This document shows, one piece after another, positions 1 through 8,700 of a stretch of DNA of 38,069 nt. A program made the position numbers and the translations under genes. Source of the DNA: Synergistaceae bacterium (GTDB taxonomy: Bacteria > Synergistota > Synergistia > Synergistales > Synergistaceae); NCBI GenBank assembly GCA_031270375.1, contig JAISXR010000102.1, forward strand, positions 1 to 38,069, written 5' to 3'. Within the stretch, counting starts at the first letter, position 1. Every line of letters starts with the position of its first letter. Under the pieces are notes generated by a model. It saw nothing but the letters and a program-made list of their open reading frames with translations. It was not told the origin of the DNA and did not search any database.

Positions 1-6
1 TATAAA

Positions 7-915
7 ATGATCGCCGCGGCGATAATAATATTGATCGCCGCCTTTTGCGCGACGCGCTCGTTTTACACCGTGCCGCTGGGCTCGCAGGCGATACTCTTCC
101 GCTTCGGGCGCTATATAGGAACGGAGGAACAGGGGCTTCACTTCAAGGCGCCCTGGACCGAGGTTGTCAGGTTCGACGTTCAGGAGGTGCGGCGGTTCGA
201 GTTCGGCGAGAAGACCGAAGTCCCCGGGCGCGCATACGTCCAGGACGAGAGTGAGCAGAAGATGGTCACGGCCGACAGCAAAATCCTTCTCATCAGTTGG
301 GTGGCGCAGTGGAAAATTTCCGACCCATACCAGTATTTCATAACCAATAACGTTGACGCCGAAAGCAACTACCGCCTCATATCGGGGCTCGCCGAGGCCG
401 ATTTCCGCAAGGAGGTCGCCAGCATGAGGTACGAGGACATACTGACCACGGGCAAAGTGACGCTCTCGGCCAACGCCAAGGCGCGCATCACGAACTCCTT
501 CAAGTCGCTCGGCGTGGGAATTTCGATAGTCGACGTGTTGATAAGCGATGTCAAAGTACCCCTGTCCGTTCAGCAATCCTACAACGACGTCGAGACGGCC
601 AAACAGGCCAAGGCGAGCGCGATAAACGAAGCCGAGGCTTACGCGAACAAGACCGTCGAGGAAGCGAAGGGCAAGGCGCAGGTCGCCGTGAACAACGCGG
701 AGGCTTACAAGATAAACAAAATCGCGGACGCGACGGCTGTATCGACCCGCCTCGCGTCCCTGAACGAAATGTACGTCACCAATCCGGAACTCGTGCGCAT
801 CAACCTGTGGTACGAAAACGTGGGCGACATAATGAAACAGCTCAATATAGTCTTTGTGGACGGCTCCAGCAAGAGCAACATCTTCCTGGGTGACGTTCCG
901 ATAATCCGAAGATAA
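7..915 (+). CDS. hflK: HflK-like SPFH membrane protein
   Basis: This is the HflK subunit of the HflKC complex, which in characterised bacteria sits in the inner membrane with its bulk in the periplasm and modulates the FtsH protease. A hydrophobic segment occupies about residues 2-14. It is followed by the SPFH/prohibitin core, with the family pattern of a short membrane-proximal strand, LFRFGRYIGTEEQGLHFKAPW, and then an Ala/Glu/Lys-rich helical region (about residues 195-245). HflK comes before HflC, as is usual. The protein is short at the N-terminus compared with HflK proteins that have a cytoplasmic Gly-rich leader. The frame is open back to the window edge, so the true start may lie upstream and no ribosome site can be judged. 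ftsH is not in the window. Family assignment is secure; the start is not. Confidence 0.88.
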   Translation: MIAAAIIILIAAFCATRSFYTVPLGSQAILFRFGRYIGTEEQGLHFKAPWTEVVRFDVQEVRRFEFGEKTEVPGRAYVQDESEQKMVTADSKILLISWVAQWKISDPYQYFITNNVDAESNYRLISGLAEADFRKEVASMRYEDILTTGKVTLSANAKARITNSFKSLGVGISIVDVLISDVKVPLSVQQSYNDVETAKQAKASAINEAEAYANKTVEEAKGKAQVAVNNAEAYKINKIADATAVSTRLASLNEMYVTNPELVRINLWYENVGDIMKQLNIVFVDGSSKSNIFLGDVPIIRR

Positions 916-933
916 CGGCTGGAGGCGGCGGCG

Positions 934-1782
934 TTGAAAAAAACTCTCTTCATTCCGGCGGTTTTAATCGTTTTGGCGATAATATACTCGTCCCTCTACA
1001 TGCTGTATCCGTATGAAATAGCCCTGGTCACTCGGTTCGGCGAGGCCAAGCAGACGGTGAGGGAACCGGGGCTCCACTTCAAGGCCCCTTGGATCGACAA
1101 TCTTACCAAATACTCGTCGAGGCTGTACGAATATTACAGCGACACGGCTAGCGTCATCACGTCCAACAAACAGACCATTGAGGTCGACATACTGGCGACA
1201 TTCGTCATAACCGACCCGAAAAAGTTCTACCAGACAAGCCGCACCATAGACAGGGCAATACAAAGGCTCGACGATGTCACTTACTCGGCGATGCTCTCCA
1301 TAGCGGGCAAAAACACTTTCGAGGATATCATAGTGAACAACCGCGAGCCGATTTTAAAGGAAATACTGGATACGACGCGCGAACAGACGAGCGACTTTGG
1401 CCTCGGCATCAAGACGGTGCAGTTCAAAAAAGTGTTGCTTCTGGCGGCTAACGAGGAGCAGGTCTACAAATCCATGATAACGGAACGCGAGCGCGTTTCA
1501 ATTCAAACCTTGGCCGAAGGCGGCGCCGAAAGCAGCAAAATTCGCTCCAAAGCCGACTGGGACGCCGCCGCGATCGTGGCGGACGCCAACGTCAAAGCCG
1601 CGAAGATAAAAGCCGAGGGCGACTTCGAGGCGCAGTCGATAATAAACAGGGCCACGCAAAACAACGTCGAGCTGTACACTTATCTCAAGCAGCTCGAAAT
1701 GTACCGCGCCAGCGTCAAAGCTGGCACGACGGTGATCGTCGACCCGAAAGAGGGCGTTTTCAAAAACCTGCTCGTGCCATAG
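934..1782 (+). CDS. hflC: HflC-like SPFH membrane protein
   Basis: This is the partner of HflK in the FtsH-modulating HflKC complex. The start is TTG, chosen because GGAGG lies at 921-925 with an 8-base spacing and the translation begins with Met-Lys-Lys and a membrane segment (about residues 5-24). The SPFH hallmark ALVTRFGEAKQTVREPGLHF follows. The C-terminal half is rich in Ala, Glu and Lys, and the protein ends with a short hydrophobic tail, as HflC does. It lies 18 bp after hflK and is surely cotranscribed. Its stop is only 7 bp from the stop of the convergent histidine kinase, and no terminator hairpin is visible between them. Confidence 0.9.
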   Translation: MKKTLFIPAVLIVLAIIYSSLYMLYPYEIALVTRFGEAKQTVREPGLHFKAPWIDNLTKYSSRLYEYYSDTASVITSNKQTIEVDILATFVITDPKKFYQTSRTIDRAIQRLDDVTYSAMLSIAGKNTFEDIIVNNREPILKEILDTTREQTSDFGLGIKTVQFKKVLLLAANEEQVYKSMITERERVSIQTLAEGGAESSKIRSKADWDAAAIVADANVKAAKIKAEGDFEAQSIINRATQNNVELYTYLKQLEMYRASVKAGTTVIVDPKEGVFKNLLVP

Positions 1783-1789
1783 TTTGACT

Positions 1790-4700
1790 TCAGCGGCGGC
1801 GCGATACTTGAAGCGCCTTGGTCAGATGCGACTGTATCTCAGCGTATTCCAGGTTATCGAGGCAGGAACGGAGCCATGCCACAAGGTCGGCGCCGGAAGC
1901 GTACTCATACTCTTCGAGTTTTTCCACGCCTTTTTCCATCGCCTGGACATCGAACATCTTGCTGGCTGTTAAAATTGTTTCGAGAATCTTTCGGTCGGGC
2001 GCGTATGACTTCGTCTTCGCCGCTTTGCGGTTGGACGGCCCGTCCAGGTATGCCCGTATGTCCGACAGCAGCCGTTCCATCATTTTTATGAAATCGTTGT
2101 TCTCGGCGAGCAAGGTCTCGAGGTCCTCATGCTTCGCGGCGGCTTCGAGCCGCTCGGCCCATTTGCCCGCCGCCTGCGCGCAGATGCCGTAACTGCTGCC
2201 TTTGATGCCATGCACGGTGATCGCGTATTCGGGCATTTTATACCTCGATATGATCCTCATCTTGTCGAGCAGTTGCGGCGTGCTGTCGGCGTAAGTCCGC
2301 AACACCTTGATGAACACGTCGTCGTCGCCATACCGCGACAGGCCTTCTTCCAGGTCGATACCGGGGATATGGGCTTCTTTCGGCTCCCGTGCGGGCGCGG
2401 AGGAACTGTCGTTCGTCTCCGTCCGTTGGTAATCCTCCGCTCCGGGCGAGGCAACGCCTGCCTGAGACGGGCGCTCGGCTCCGGCCAGGGTTTCCTGGCC
2501 CCGCTTGTCCCTTATCCATTTATTAAGTTCGACATCAAGTCTCATGATGTCTATCGGTTTCGAGATGTAAGAGTTGAAACCGTTTTCGAGGAACATCTTC
2601 TCGCTGCCGGCCATCGCGCTCGCTGTCAGCGCGACTATCGGGACGTTCCGCGCGTAGTCCGAGCCTATCTCCCCGCGTATTATATGCGTGGCTTCGATGC
2701 CGTCCATCTCGGGCATCATGTGATCCATGAGTACGAGATCGTATCTCCGCGTCCCGGAAACCCCAGCCGCTTTGATTTTTTCTATGGCTTCCCTGCCGCT
2801 CGCCACACAGTCTATCGTGAGGCCGTACGGAAGCAGCAACCCCTTCGCCACTTCCAGGTTTGTCAGCACGTCGTCGACTACCAGCACGCAACCGTAAGGC
2901 ATATAAGAGCGGATGAGGTTTTTCCTTCTTCTGTTCCTGTACTCGGCGAAGCGGAATTCTTTCAGGTTGGTGACGGAGGCGTCGCCCATGGGCGACTCGT
3001 CGACTATCTCCTGGAGTATGTTCACGGTGAATGTCGAGCCCTTGCCGAATTCGCTCTCGACGGATATGCTTCCGCCCATGAGTTCCACAAGCCTCTGCGT
3101 GATGGAAAGGCCGAGACCGGTGCCCTCGATGTTTCTGTTCGCTCTGGCGTTCAACTGCTTATATTCCGTGAAAAGTTTGCCTATCTCTTCTTTTCTTATC
3201 CCCTGTCCCGAATCGCTCACCACGAACTTGAGCCTCGCGAAACGGTCTTCCCGCTCCCACGCGAGCCCCAGTTTGACGAAACCTTCCTCGGTATATTTAA
3301 AGGCGTTCGACAGCAGGTTATTCAGTATCTGTTTGACGCGAAGCTCGTCGCCGTTTAGCCTCGAAGGGGTCGAAGGGTCTATGTCCAGCTCCAGTTCTAT
3401 CTTCTTGTTGCCCCTCCTCACGAGGTTGAGCTGAATGGAGCTGCTTATCAAGCCGGATGTGTCGTAATTTGTCGGTACTATCTCCATGCTCCCCGCTTCT
3501 ATTTTCGAAATATCCAGAATATCGTTGATTATGCTCAGAAGCCAGGACCCGGAACTGTATATTTTCTCGAGGTTGTCCATCGTCTCCGTAGCGAGTTCCT
3601 TTTGAATCTCTATTTCGGAGATGCCAAGTATGGCGTTCAAGGGAGTGCGTATTTCGTGGCTCACAGTGGCGAGGAAAGAGCTTTTGGAACGCGACGCTTC
3701 CTCGGCGCGTTTCCTGGCGTTGTCGAGTTCCGTTATATCGTGGACGACAAAGACAACCGCGTGCACCTCCCCGTTTTTATCTATTGCCGGAGCCATTGTG
3801 ATGTCGGCGGTCATTTCCTTTCCGCCGTGCAAATCAAGCACCCTCGTGTAGTGGATCGGCGCCGATGTCTCGAACACGGTGCGGCAGTTTTGCAGTATTT
3901 CTGTCATTCTGCCGTTCGAAATACGAGACGCGAAAAGATTCTCCAGCGTATTGTTTATCACTGAGGACCTGCCTGATATTCCCAGCATATTGTTCATCGT
4001 ATCGGTCGCGAGGACGACGCGCGTCTGTCTGTCGACCACAAATATCACCTCGGAACACGATTGAAGAAGAAGACGGTTGTAGAAATGCTGAAGTTCCTTT
4101 TCCGCTTCGCTCACGTCCCGCATATGCTCCTCGCTCCGACGCATGATGCCGACACGCTTGTAGTCACTCATCAGACGACGATACATGCGGTCGAGTTTTC
4201 GAAATTCCGCCTTGAGGTTTTTGTATTCGTCGTCACGCTTACTGGGGGAATCGGCCGCAGGCGCGGCAAGCAACATCTTGTACTCGATTTCGAGTTTTGT
4301 ATTTTTCATCTCAAGGCTTTTCAACTTTTCCTCGAGATCTTTACGCTCTTCGGCGGCGACGCGCGCGTTCAGCACGGAGGCGTTATGTTCGCTTTCAAGC
4401 TGTCTGTAAGATTCCGCGAGGACTCTCAATTTTTCCGCAGCTTCCGAGTTTTCAGCGTCAGTCCGTTCGTCTCCGGTATTTTTACGATGTTCGAGGAGCG
4501 TTTGATACTCGCCCTCTATCCTGTGATACTCTTCCTCCAGTTTTTTGTGTCTCGTCTCCAGGTTCTTATGGTCGTCCGTAAGCCTGCGGTACTCCTCTAT
4601 CAGGGTGTCTTTTTCCTGTTTTCTGTATTGTTCCGCGTTGGCGTATTCTTCCTCAAGCTGTATGTGCGCTCCCTCGAGGGCGGTGTGTTTCTCTTCGAGG

Positions 4701-5059
4701 GTTTTGTGCGCCTCCTGGAGAGATTTGTATTCGCCCTCCAGTTTTCTGAACGCGTCGAACATCTCATCGGTTTCCTGTTTCCGATACTGCCCTTCCGCGC
4801 CATGTTTGTCCTCAAGCGTTTTGAATTCAGCCTCCAGGCCTTGATACTCGACGGCCAGTTTTCTGTATTCCTCGACGATTTTATTCAGTTCTTCCTGTTT
4901 TTTTATGTCCTCGGCCGACCTGTACTCGTTTTCGAGCCTTCTGTACTCGTAGAGCTTTCGGTACTCGACCTCAAGCCTCTTGTGCTCCCTGTAGAGCATT
5001 TCGAGGATCTGCTCGAACGTCTGAACCGGCGCCTGATTGACAGTTTCTTCCAAGTTCAT
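1790..5059 (-). CDS. Coiled-coil PAS hybrid histidine kinase with receiver and HPt
   Basis: A soluble multi-domain phosphorelay kinase of 1089 residues with no membrane segment. In order: a very long charged coiled coil (about residues 20-320) made of irregular repeats such as EYRKLE and EEYxxLE; a PAS domain (about 330-455, ending VVFVVHDITE); HisKA with the phospho-acceptor in SHEIRTPLN (His468); HATPase with N (ILNNLLSNAFKY), G1 (DSGQGI) and G2 (GTGLGLSI) boxes; a receiver with Asp779 in LVLMDHMMPEMDG; and an HPt domain with His950 in VHGIKGSS. A further helical C-terminal extension follows. All relay residues are present, so a His-Asp-His relay inside one chain is expected. The output regulator is not nearby. 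The start is 4 bp after the FIST gene stop, implying one operon and probably one sensory unit. The coiled-coil length is unusual for a bacterial kinase. Confidence 0.9.
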   Translation of the reverse strand: MNLEETVNQAPVQTFEQILEMLYREHKRLEVEYRKLYEYRRLENEYRSAEDIKKQEELNKIVEEYRKLAVEYQGLEAEFKTLEDKHGAEGQYRKQETDEMFDAFRKLEGEYKSLQEAHKTLEEKHTALEGAHIQLEEEYANAEQYRKQEKDTLIEEYRRLTDDHKNLETRHKKLEEEYHRIEGEYQTLLEHRKNTGDERTDAENSEAAEKLRVLAESYRQLESEHNASVLNARVAAEERKDLEEKLKSLEMKNTKLEIEYKMLLAAPAADSPSKRDDEYKNLKAEFRKLDRMYRRLMSDYKRVGIMRRSEEHMRDVSEAEKELQHFYNRLLLQSCSEVIFVVDRQTRVVLATDTMNNMLGISGRSSVINNTLENLFASRISNGRMTEILQNCRTVFETSAPIHYTRVLDLHGGKEMTADITMAPAIDKNGEVHAVVFVVHDITELDNARKRAEEASRSKSSFLATVSHEIRTPLNAILGISEIEIQKELATETMDNLEKIYSSGSWLLSIINDILDISKIEAGSMEIVPTNYDTSGLISSSIQLNLVRRGNKKIELELDIDPSTPSRLNGDELRVKQILNNLLSNAFKYTEEGFVKLGLAWEREDRFARLKFVVSDSGQGIRKEEIGKLFTEYKQLNARANRNIEGTGLGLSITQRLVELMGGSISVESEFGKGSTFTVNILQEIVDESPMGDASVTNLKEFRFAEYRNRRRKNLIRSYMPYGCVLVVDDVLTNLEVAKGLLLPYGLTIDCVASGREAIEKIKAAGVSGTRRYDLVLMDHMMPEMDGIEATHIIRGEIGSDYARNVPIVALTASAMAGSEKMFLENGFNSYISKPIDIMRLDVELNKWIRDKRGQETLAGAERPSQAGVASPGAEDYQRTETNDSSSAPAREPKEAHIPGIDLEEGLSRYGDDDVFIKVLRTYADSTPQLLDKMRIISRYKMPEYAITVHGIKGSSYGICAQAAGKWAERLEAAAKHEDLETLLAENNDFIKMMERLLSDIRAYLDGPSNRKAAKTKSYAPDRKILETILTASKMFDVQAMEKGVEKLEEYEYASGADLVAWLRSCLDNLEYAEIQSHLTKALQVSRRR

Positions 5060-5063
5060 GACG

Positions 5064-6272
5064 TCATAGCGCGCAAATCACTATAGATTCGTTATGGGCC
5101 CTGTTTATGGCGCGCCCGTTCTCGACGATCGTGGGACATATCTCGCCGTACGAGTAAAAACCCGACAACGTAAGGCCTTCGTGTACATTGTTTCTTAACA
5201 TGTTACCCTCCGCGTCCTTGTCGTCCCCCATGACCATGTATCGCCCTCCGCACGATACACATATAATTGTGGAGTATTTGTAATCATCTACGGCGGCCTC
5301 GGCGATTTTCTCTTTGATCTCGTGAATCGCCATCTTGCAAGAGTCCTGAATATCCTGTCTTTTCATCACCACGACAGAGATCTCCGAATTCTCGGAAATC
5401 GCGCCGAAGAGGGCGCCGGAGCCGTCCTTGGGGTTCAGCGTTTTTATGGTGCGCACCACGGGGATTTTGTCGCGCTCGCTTTTCGAGTTCATGTAAACTT
5501 TGAGAGGCGTGGAGACATACACGGAAATATCTTCCTGCGCTGTAAGATCGTCCACCGGCATGCCGAGGCGCCTGAGGTAGTCCACAAAAGTCATGTCCTC
5601 GACGGCGCGAATCACGTTCTTGTCGGCGCCTGTGACGATATGCTTCTGCCGAGAAATTTCGCTCAGGAAATTCTGCACCGAGAAAACCGGTTTTACGCCG
5701 CCGCTTATGAGGACCAATGCCGCCCGATCCTTGTAGGCGCGTCCGCCCGCGAACATCAAGATTTCTCCGTCAGACGTGTCGGACGAGGGCAGACCCCCGA
5801 AAACAGGCGTGCCGCCGGATAATTCGTCCAGAATATCCACATATTCGTCCAGGGGAACCGCGTCGTTGAAGGGGGGTATGAAAAATAAAATTTCCCCCCG
5901 GCCTCCCGCGGCGGCGGCGGCCGTTTCGTAGGCTTTCGCCAGTTCCTCCCTGACGTTATCGGCATTTATCGCATCCGTGAAGGAAGTGCCGAATAGAACA
6001 TCGTCGCCGGTCAGTACCGTCAGTACCGACGAAAGGATAGTAGCTCCGTTATTCGTGTCGAAATTGGCTATGCTCGTGCATCCTACGATGTCCAAGGGCA
6101 GTCTTTCCTTCAGTTTGGCCAGGAAATCATCATGAGTCATCTCCGCGTCGCAAAAAACAAAGCCGCAACTGTTTTTACCGAGTGGTCCGCTTGCGTTTAT
6201 CTGCTCCATCAATTCGCTGACTGCCGCTTCAGCGTCGTCCATCTCGTTCGTTACCGCGACTATCGAACGCAC
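5064..6272 (-). CDS. FIST N/C domain sensory protein
   Basis: A 402-residue protein with the two-part FIST architecture: an N-terminal FIST domain (about residues 1-210, with phrases such as VGCTS and GGLPSSDTSDG) and a FIST_C domain ending in GFYSYGEICP. FIST domains are known as intracellular ligand-sensing modules found with kinases and chemoreceptors, and small amino-acid-like ligands have been proposed. There is no signal peptide or membrane segment. The start is GTG; an AGGGG stretch about 9 bases upstream supports it. The gene directly precedes the coiled-coil hybrid kinase, so it probably supplies the input that is often fused to such kinases elsewhere. Confidence 0.88.
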   Translation of the reverse strand: MRSIVAVTNEMDDAEAAVSELMEQINASGPLGKNSCGFVFCDAEMTHDDFLAKLKERLPLDIVGCTSIANFDTNNGATILSSVLTVLTGDDVLFGTSFTDAINADNVREELAKAYETAAAAAGGRGEILFFIPPFNDAVPLDEYVDILDELSGGTPVFGGLPSSDTSDGEILMFAGGRAYKDRAALVLISGGVKPVFSVQNFLSEISRQKHIVTGADKNVIRAVEDMTFVDYLRRLGMPVDDLTAQEDISVYVSTPLKVYMNSKSERDKIPVVRTIKTLNPKDGSGALFGAISENSEISVVVMKRQDIQDSCKMAIHEIKEKIAEAAVDDYKYSTIICVSCGGRYMVMGDDKDAEGNMLRNNVHEGLTLSGFYSYGEICPTIVENGRAINRAHNESIVICAL

Positions 6273-6593
6273 CGAGACACATCCCCTTTCACAGGTTCAC
6301 CGTTCCGCAACTTAACAATTCTTTACCCGTACTTGAGCTTACTCATTTTACATTTCAATTATAACTGAAACTTCGCGCATCGAAAAGTGCGGCATGAAGA
6401 CGGTAAAAAAATCGCGCCCTTTTTTGGAAAGCGCGCGAGTCCGGCGTTTACTTTGTTTCTTTGCGTAATAAGATGACAAAATATGCGCGCGAAATTAAAA
6501 AAACTGGTAAAATACTCTGCGAAATATACAAAAACAGAAAAGACCTGAGGCGCTCCATACGGCACATGCCGGTAAAATTTGAGGTGAATGATC
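6273..6593. promoter_or_regulatory. Divergent control region between FIST operon and MCP
   Basis: This AT-richer stretch contains no convincing gene. For the minus-strand FIST operon, a TATAAT -10 lies at 6358-6363 inside a near-perfect 18-bp palindrome at 6353-6370 (TTTCA arms, 16 of 18 positions symmetric). The matching -35 is poor, as expected for a regulated promoter. For the plus-strand chemoreceptor, a possible extended -10 (TGG then TAAAAT) lies at 6505-6513. The GAGGTGA at 6581-6587 is the chemoreceptor ribosome site. Confidence 0.4.
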
Positions 6594-8336
6594 TTGAGGA
6601 ACATGAGCACGAAAATGAAACTGATACTGAGCTTCTCCGTGATCGTCGCGATCAATATCTGTTTTGGGCTGTATGCGCTTTATCTTCTCGCCGTCATCAA
6701 CGGAAGAGTCGTGGAGGCTAACAGTTGGACAGAAGGGATCATGGAGCTTGGCAATATGCAGTATGGCGTCACGTCGCTCAGACGATACGACTTGAACTAC
6801 GTACAGCAGACGGAAAAAAACCAGAAACTGACCACTCTTCAGCACAGAACAAAAGCCACCGACGCTGTCGAAGCTGTGATGAAGGACTACAGGGACGACG
6901 TCCTGACCATCCCCTATGACACGGAAGAACAACGGAAGGAGGATCTGGCCGCCATCGACCTGATAATAAGCAACTGGAACGTGTACCTCGATATCTCGCA
7001 AAAATTGCTGGACGCGTCGGACGCCGGCAATGAGGATGAAGTCATGGAAATTCTGAACGGCGACAGCCTCGTCAAGTTCACTGATCTCGAAGCATCCGTC
7101 AACGCTCTCGTCGACTTCAACACAGAAGGATGCCTGGCTGTGATGCTGCAAAGCGAAGAGATATACCAGTCGGCAAAGCGGACGACCGCCGTCACCCTTC
7201 TCTTCATTGCGGGATTCTCCGTGATCATCCCCATTTTTCTGGTGAGACGCATAAAGAAGTCCATCAAGGAGCTGCTTCGCGTTTCAGAGGCGGTCGGGAG
7301 GGGAGTACTCACAGTGTCGGCGGAGGATTTTGTGAACGACGAGTTCGGGAAACTGGCCGCCGAGTACAACAATACCATAGCGAATTTCAAATCCCTCGTG
7401 TCGAAGATGCAGGAATCCGCGGCTTATATGGCCGGGGCAGCCCGGGAATTTCACGAGGGCGAGTCGCGGTCGTCCGCCGGGACGCAGATGATAGCGCAAA
7501 ATATAGGACAGGTCTCCCGCCAGGCTGACAGTCAGCGGACGGAAATAGAGTCCATAACCGTGTCGGCGAACGGCATGGTCGACGATATCGCCAATATCTC
7601 GGAGAAACTCGACACGATTGCTCAGGGAGCGGCTGAGTCCGTGCGGATTTCCAACGAAGGCGGGAAATTCATGCGAGAGGCGATTTCCCAGATGAAAGTG
7701 ATAGAAACCGCGGTGAACGCCTCCTCCGAGGTCGTGAGTTCCCTGGGGAAGAGATCGAACGAAATCGGTCTGATCGTCGGCACGATTGCGGACATATCGA
7801 GCCAGACGAATCTTCTCGCGCTCAACGCCGCCATAGAGGCCGCGCGCGCCGGGGATCAAGGACGCGGCTTCGCCGTCGTGGCGGAAGAGGTGAAAAAATT
7901 GGCGAGCGAATCGCAGACCGCCGCCGAGGAAATATCCAATCTCATATCCTCGATACAGCAAGAGACCGCGCACGCCGTAGAGGCGATGGCGACCGGAAAG
8001 GAAGACGCGAGAGTCGGGGCGCTCGCGATGGATGAGGGAGGACGCGCGTTCGATGAATTGGCGAAAATGGCGGTGCAAAGTTCCGATGGGCTCACGGGCA
8101 TTGCCGCGCTGATGCGTGAAATGTCGACGAAGACGTCAGAAATCGCGTCCGCCGTGAACAAAGTGGAGGACGCGAGCCGCGAAATCGCACATGATTCGCA
8201 GTCGATCGCCGCCGCGACGGAAGAACAGTCCGCCTACGCCTCGAAAGTCTCGAATTCGTCCCAGGAGCTGGCCGGCATCGCCTCCGACATGCTGGAACTG
8301 ACCCGTCATTTCACCACCGTTAGTACCGCGGGATAA
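6594..8336 (+). CDS. Methyl-accepting chemotaxis protein
   Basis: A transmembrane chemoreceptor. TM1 covers about residues 9-30. A four-helix-bundle type periplasmic sensor covers about 33-188, TM2 about 190-212 (ending FLVRRIKKS), then HAMP, then the cytoplasmic signalling domain with the conserved hairpin tip [17 protein letters not shown] and [15 protein letters not shown]. No C-terminal CheR-docking pentapeptide is seen. I prefer the TTG at 6594, because GAGGTGA at 6581-6587 is then properly spaced. The ATG at 6588 abuts that site with no spacing, and the ATG at 6603 is possible. No che genes lie in the window. The divergent FIST-kinase pair suggests, but does not prove, shared control or a shared stimulus. 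Confidence 0.92.
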   Translation: MRNMSTKMKLILSFSVIVAINICFGLYALYLLAVINGRVVEANSWTEGIMELGNMQYGVTSLRRYDLNYVQQTEKNQKLTTLQHRTKATDAVEAVMKDYRDDVLTIPYDTEEQRKEDLAAIDLIISNWNVYLDISQKLLDASDAGNEDEVMEILNGDSLVKFTDLEASVNALVDFNTEGCLAVMLQSEEIYQSAKRTTAVTLLFIAGFSVIIPIFLVRRIKKSIKELLRVSEAVGRGVLTVSAEDFVNDEFGKLAAEYNNTIANFKSLVSKMQESAAYMAGAAREFHEGESRSSAGTQMIAQNIGQVSRQADSQRTEIESITVSANGMVDDIANISEKLDTIAQGAAESVRISNEGGKFMREAISQMKVIETAVNASSEVVSSLGKRSNEIGLIVGTIADISSQTNLLALNAAIEAARAGDQGRGFAVVAEEVKKLASESQTAAEEISNLISSIQQETAHAVEAMATGKEDARVGALAMDEGGRAFDELAKMAVQSSDGLTGIAALMREMSTKTSEIASAVNKVEDASREIAHDSQSIAAATEEQSAYASKVSNSSQELAGIASDMLELTRHFTTVSTAG

Positions 8337-8396
8337 AAACCACGGGATTCTGCGCGCGCAGACATTTCATATCATGACCCCGCGGCGCGGGATGGG

Positions 8397-8425
8397 TTGC
8401 GTAAAATTAAATTGTGTGGTATAAA
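8397..8425 (+). promoter_or_regulatory. Promoter of the trp leader-trpB2 unit
   Basis: A TTGCGT -35 (8397-8402) and a TATAAA -10 (8420-8425) are separated by exactly 17 bases. Transcription would begin near 8432, about 24 bases before the leader-peptide start. This short leader fits an attenuation arrangement. Confidence 0.75.
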
Positions 8426-8455
8426 CTTCTCATACAGTTTCTCGGGGGAATTTTT

Positions 8456-8530
8456 ATGATGGGCATTCGAGGAGTTTCTTTTTTTTCGATAGACGGATTT
8501 GTAAATATTTCTTGGCGTTGGTGGCCTTAG
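8456..8530 (+). CDS. Trp-rich leader peptide (trpL-like)
   Basis: A 24-codon reading frame starts with two ATG codons (8456 and 8459) and ends VNISWRWWP followed by TAG (8528-8530). Three of the last five codons are TGG (8513-8515, 8519-8521, 8522-8524). GGGGGA at 8444-8449 gives a good ribosome site 6 bases upstream. The codon position, the nearby promoter, the terminator 30 bases downstream and the tryptophan synthase beta gene behind it match the layout of classical trp leader peptides, whose translation senses charged tRNA-Trp. It is unlikely to have a function as a polypeptide. This identification rests on sequence layout, not on homology to a known trpL. Confidence 0.82.
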   Translation: MMGIRGVSFFSIDGFVNISWRWWP

Positions 8531-8604
8531 CCGCCCGCGTGTTTATTCTGCTTATAACAGAAGAGGCCCGGGTAATATAAATTATCTCGGGCCTCTTTTT
8601 TATT
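8519..8604 (+). promoter_or_regulatory. Transcription attenuator with alternative pairings
   Basis: Three mutually exclusive structures can be drawn by hand. Stem 1:2 pairs 8520-8525 (GGTGGC, across the tandem Trp codons) with 8530-8535 (GCCGCC), with a CTTA loop and one G-U pair. Stem 2:3 pairs 8533-8537 (GCCCG) with 8569-8573 (CGGGT) and, inside it, 8546-8550 (TTCTG) with 8558-8562 (CAGAA). Stem 3:4 is the terminator. A ribosome stalled at the Trp codons would block 1:2, free segment 2 and disfavour the terminator. Stem 2:3 is interrupted and weaker than 3:4, so its strength needs calculation. Confidence 0.6.
8561..8601 (+). terminator. Attenuator terminator upstream of trpB2
   Basis: A perfect 10-bp stem is formed by AAGAGGCCCG (8561-8570) and CGGGCCTCTT (8588-8597), with a 17-base AT-rich loop. 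The 3' arm runs into a T tract that ends at 8601. It lies 30 bases after the leader-peptide stop codon. Confidence 0.85.
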
Positions 8605-8643
8605 TCAGACCGTCATACCGTACAGACTGAAGCGGAATACCAG

Positions 8644-8680
8644 GAAGAGAGGCGAAGATAAAAGCCTCTCTTCTTTTTTT
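8644..8680 (+). terminator. Second intrinsic terminator before trpB2
   Basis: A perfect 10-bp stem of GAAGAGAGGC (8644-8653) and GCCTCTCTTC (8664-8673) has a 10-base A-rich loop and seven T residues (8674-8680). It comes after the attenuator terminator and before trpB2, so trpB2 transcripts must pass both. Confidence 0.8.
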
Positions 8681-8700
8681 GCGGCGCCGCCGCAAAAAAA
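8674..8700. repeat. Perfect inverted repeat, T7-GC core-A7
   Basis: Arms 8674-8686 and 8688-8700 are exact reverse complements around a single central C (8687): seven T, then GCGGCG, C, CGCCGC, then seven A. Its left half is the T tract of the preceding terminator, so folding of this hairpin could compete with termination. It ends about 70 bases before the trpB2 start. Confidence 0.8.

Noticed and set aside
1783-1789. Bidirectional terminator between hflC and the kinase
   Set aside because: Only 7 bp separate the stops and no inverted repeat is evident in the flanking sequence.
2129-3358. 409-codon open frame on the plus strand
   Set aside because: It is antisense to the catalytic and receiver domains of the hybrid kinase, lacks any domain pattern and follows the codon shadow of a GC-rich gene.
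4100-5050. Repetitive sequence resembling tandem DNA repeats or CRISPR
   Set aside because: The similarity is at codon level from coiled-coil heptads; no constant repeat with unique spacers exists.
4061-5086. 341-codon plus-strand frame rich in Phe, Leu and Val
   Set aside because: It is the mirror of the Glu/Lys-rich coiled coil; the hydrophobicity is an artefact of the complementary codons.
6461-6721. 86-codon plus-strand frame before the chemoreceptor
   Set aside because: It overlaps the chemoreceptor start in another frame and has no ribosome site.
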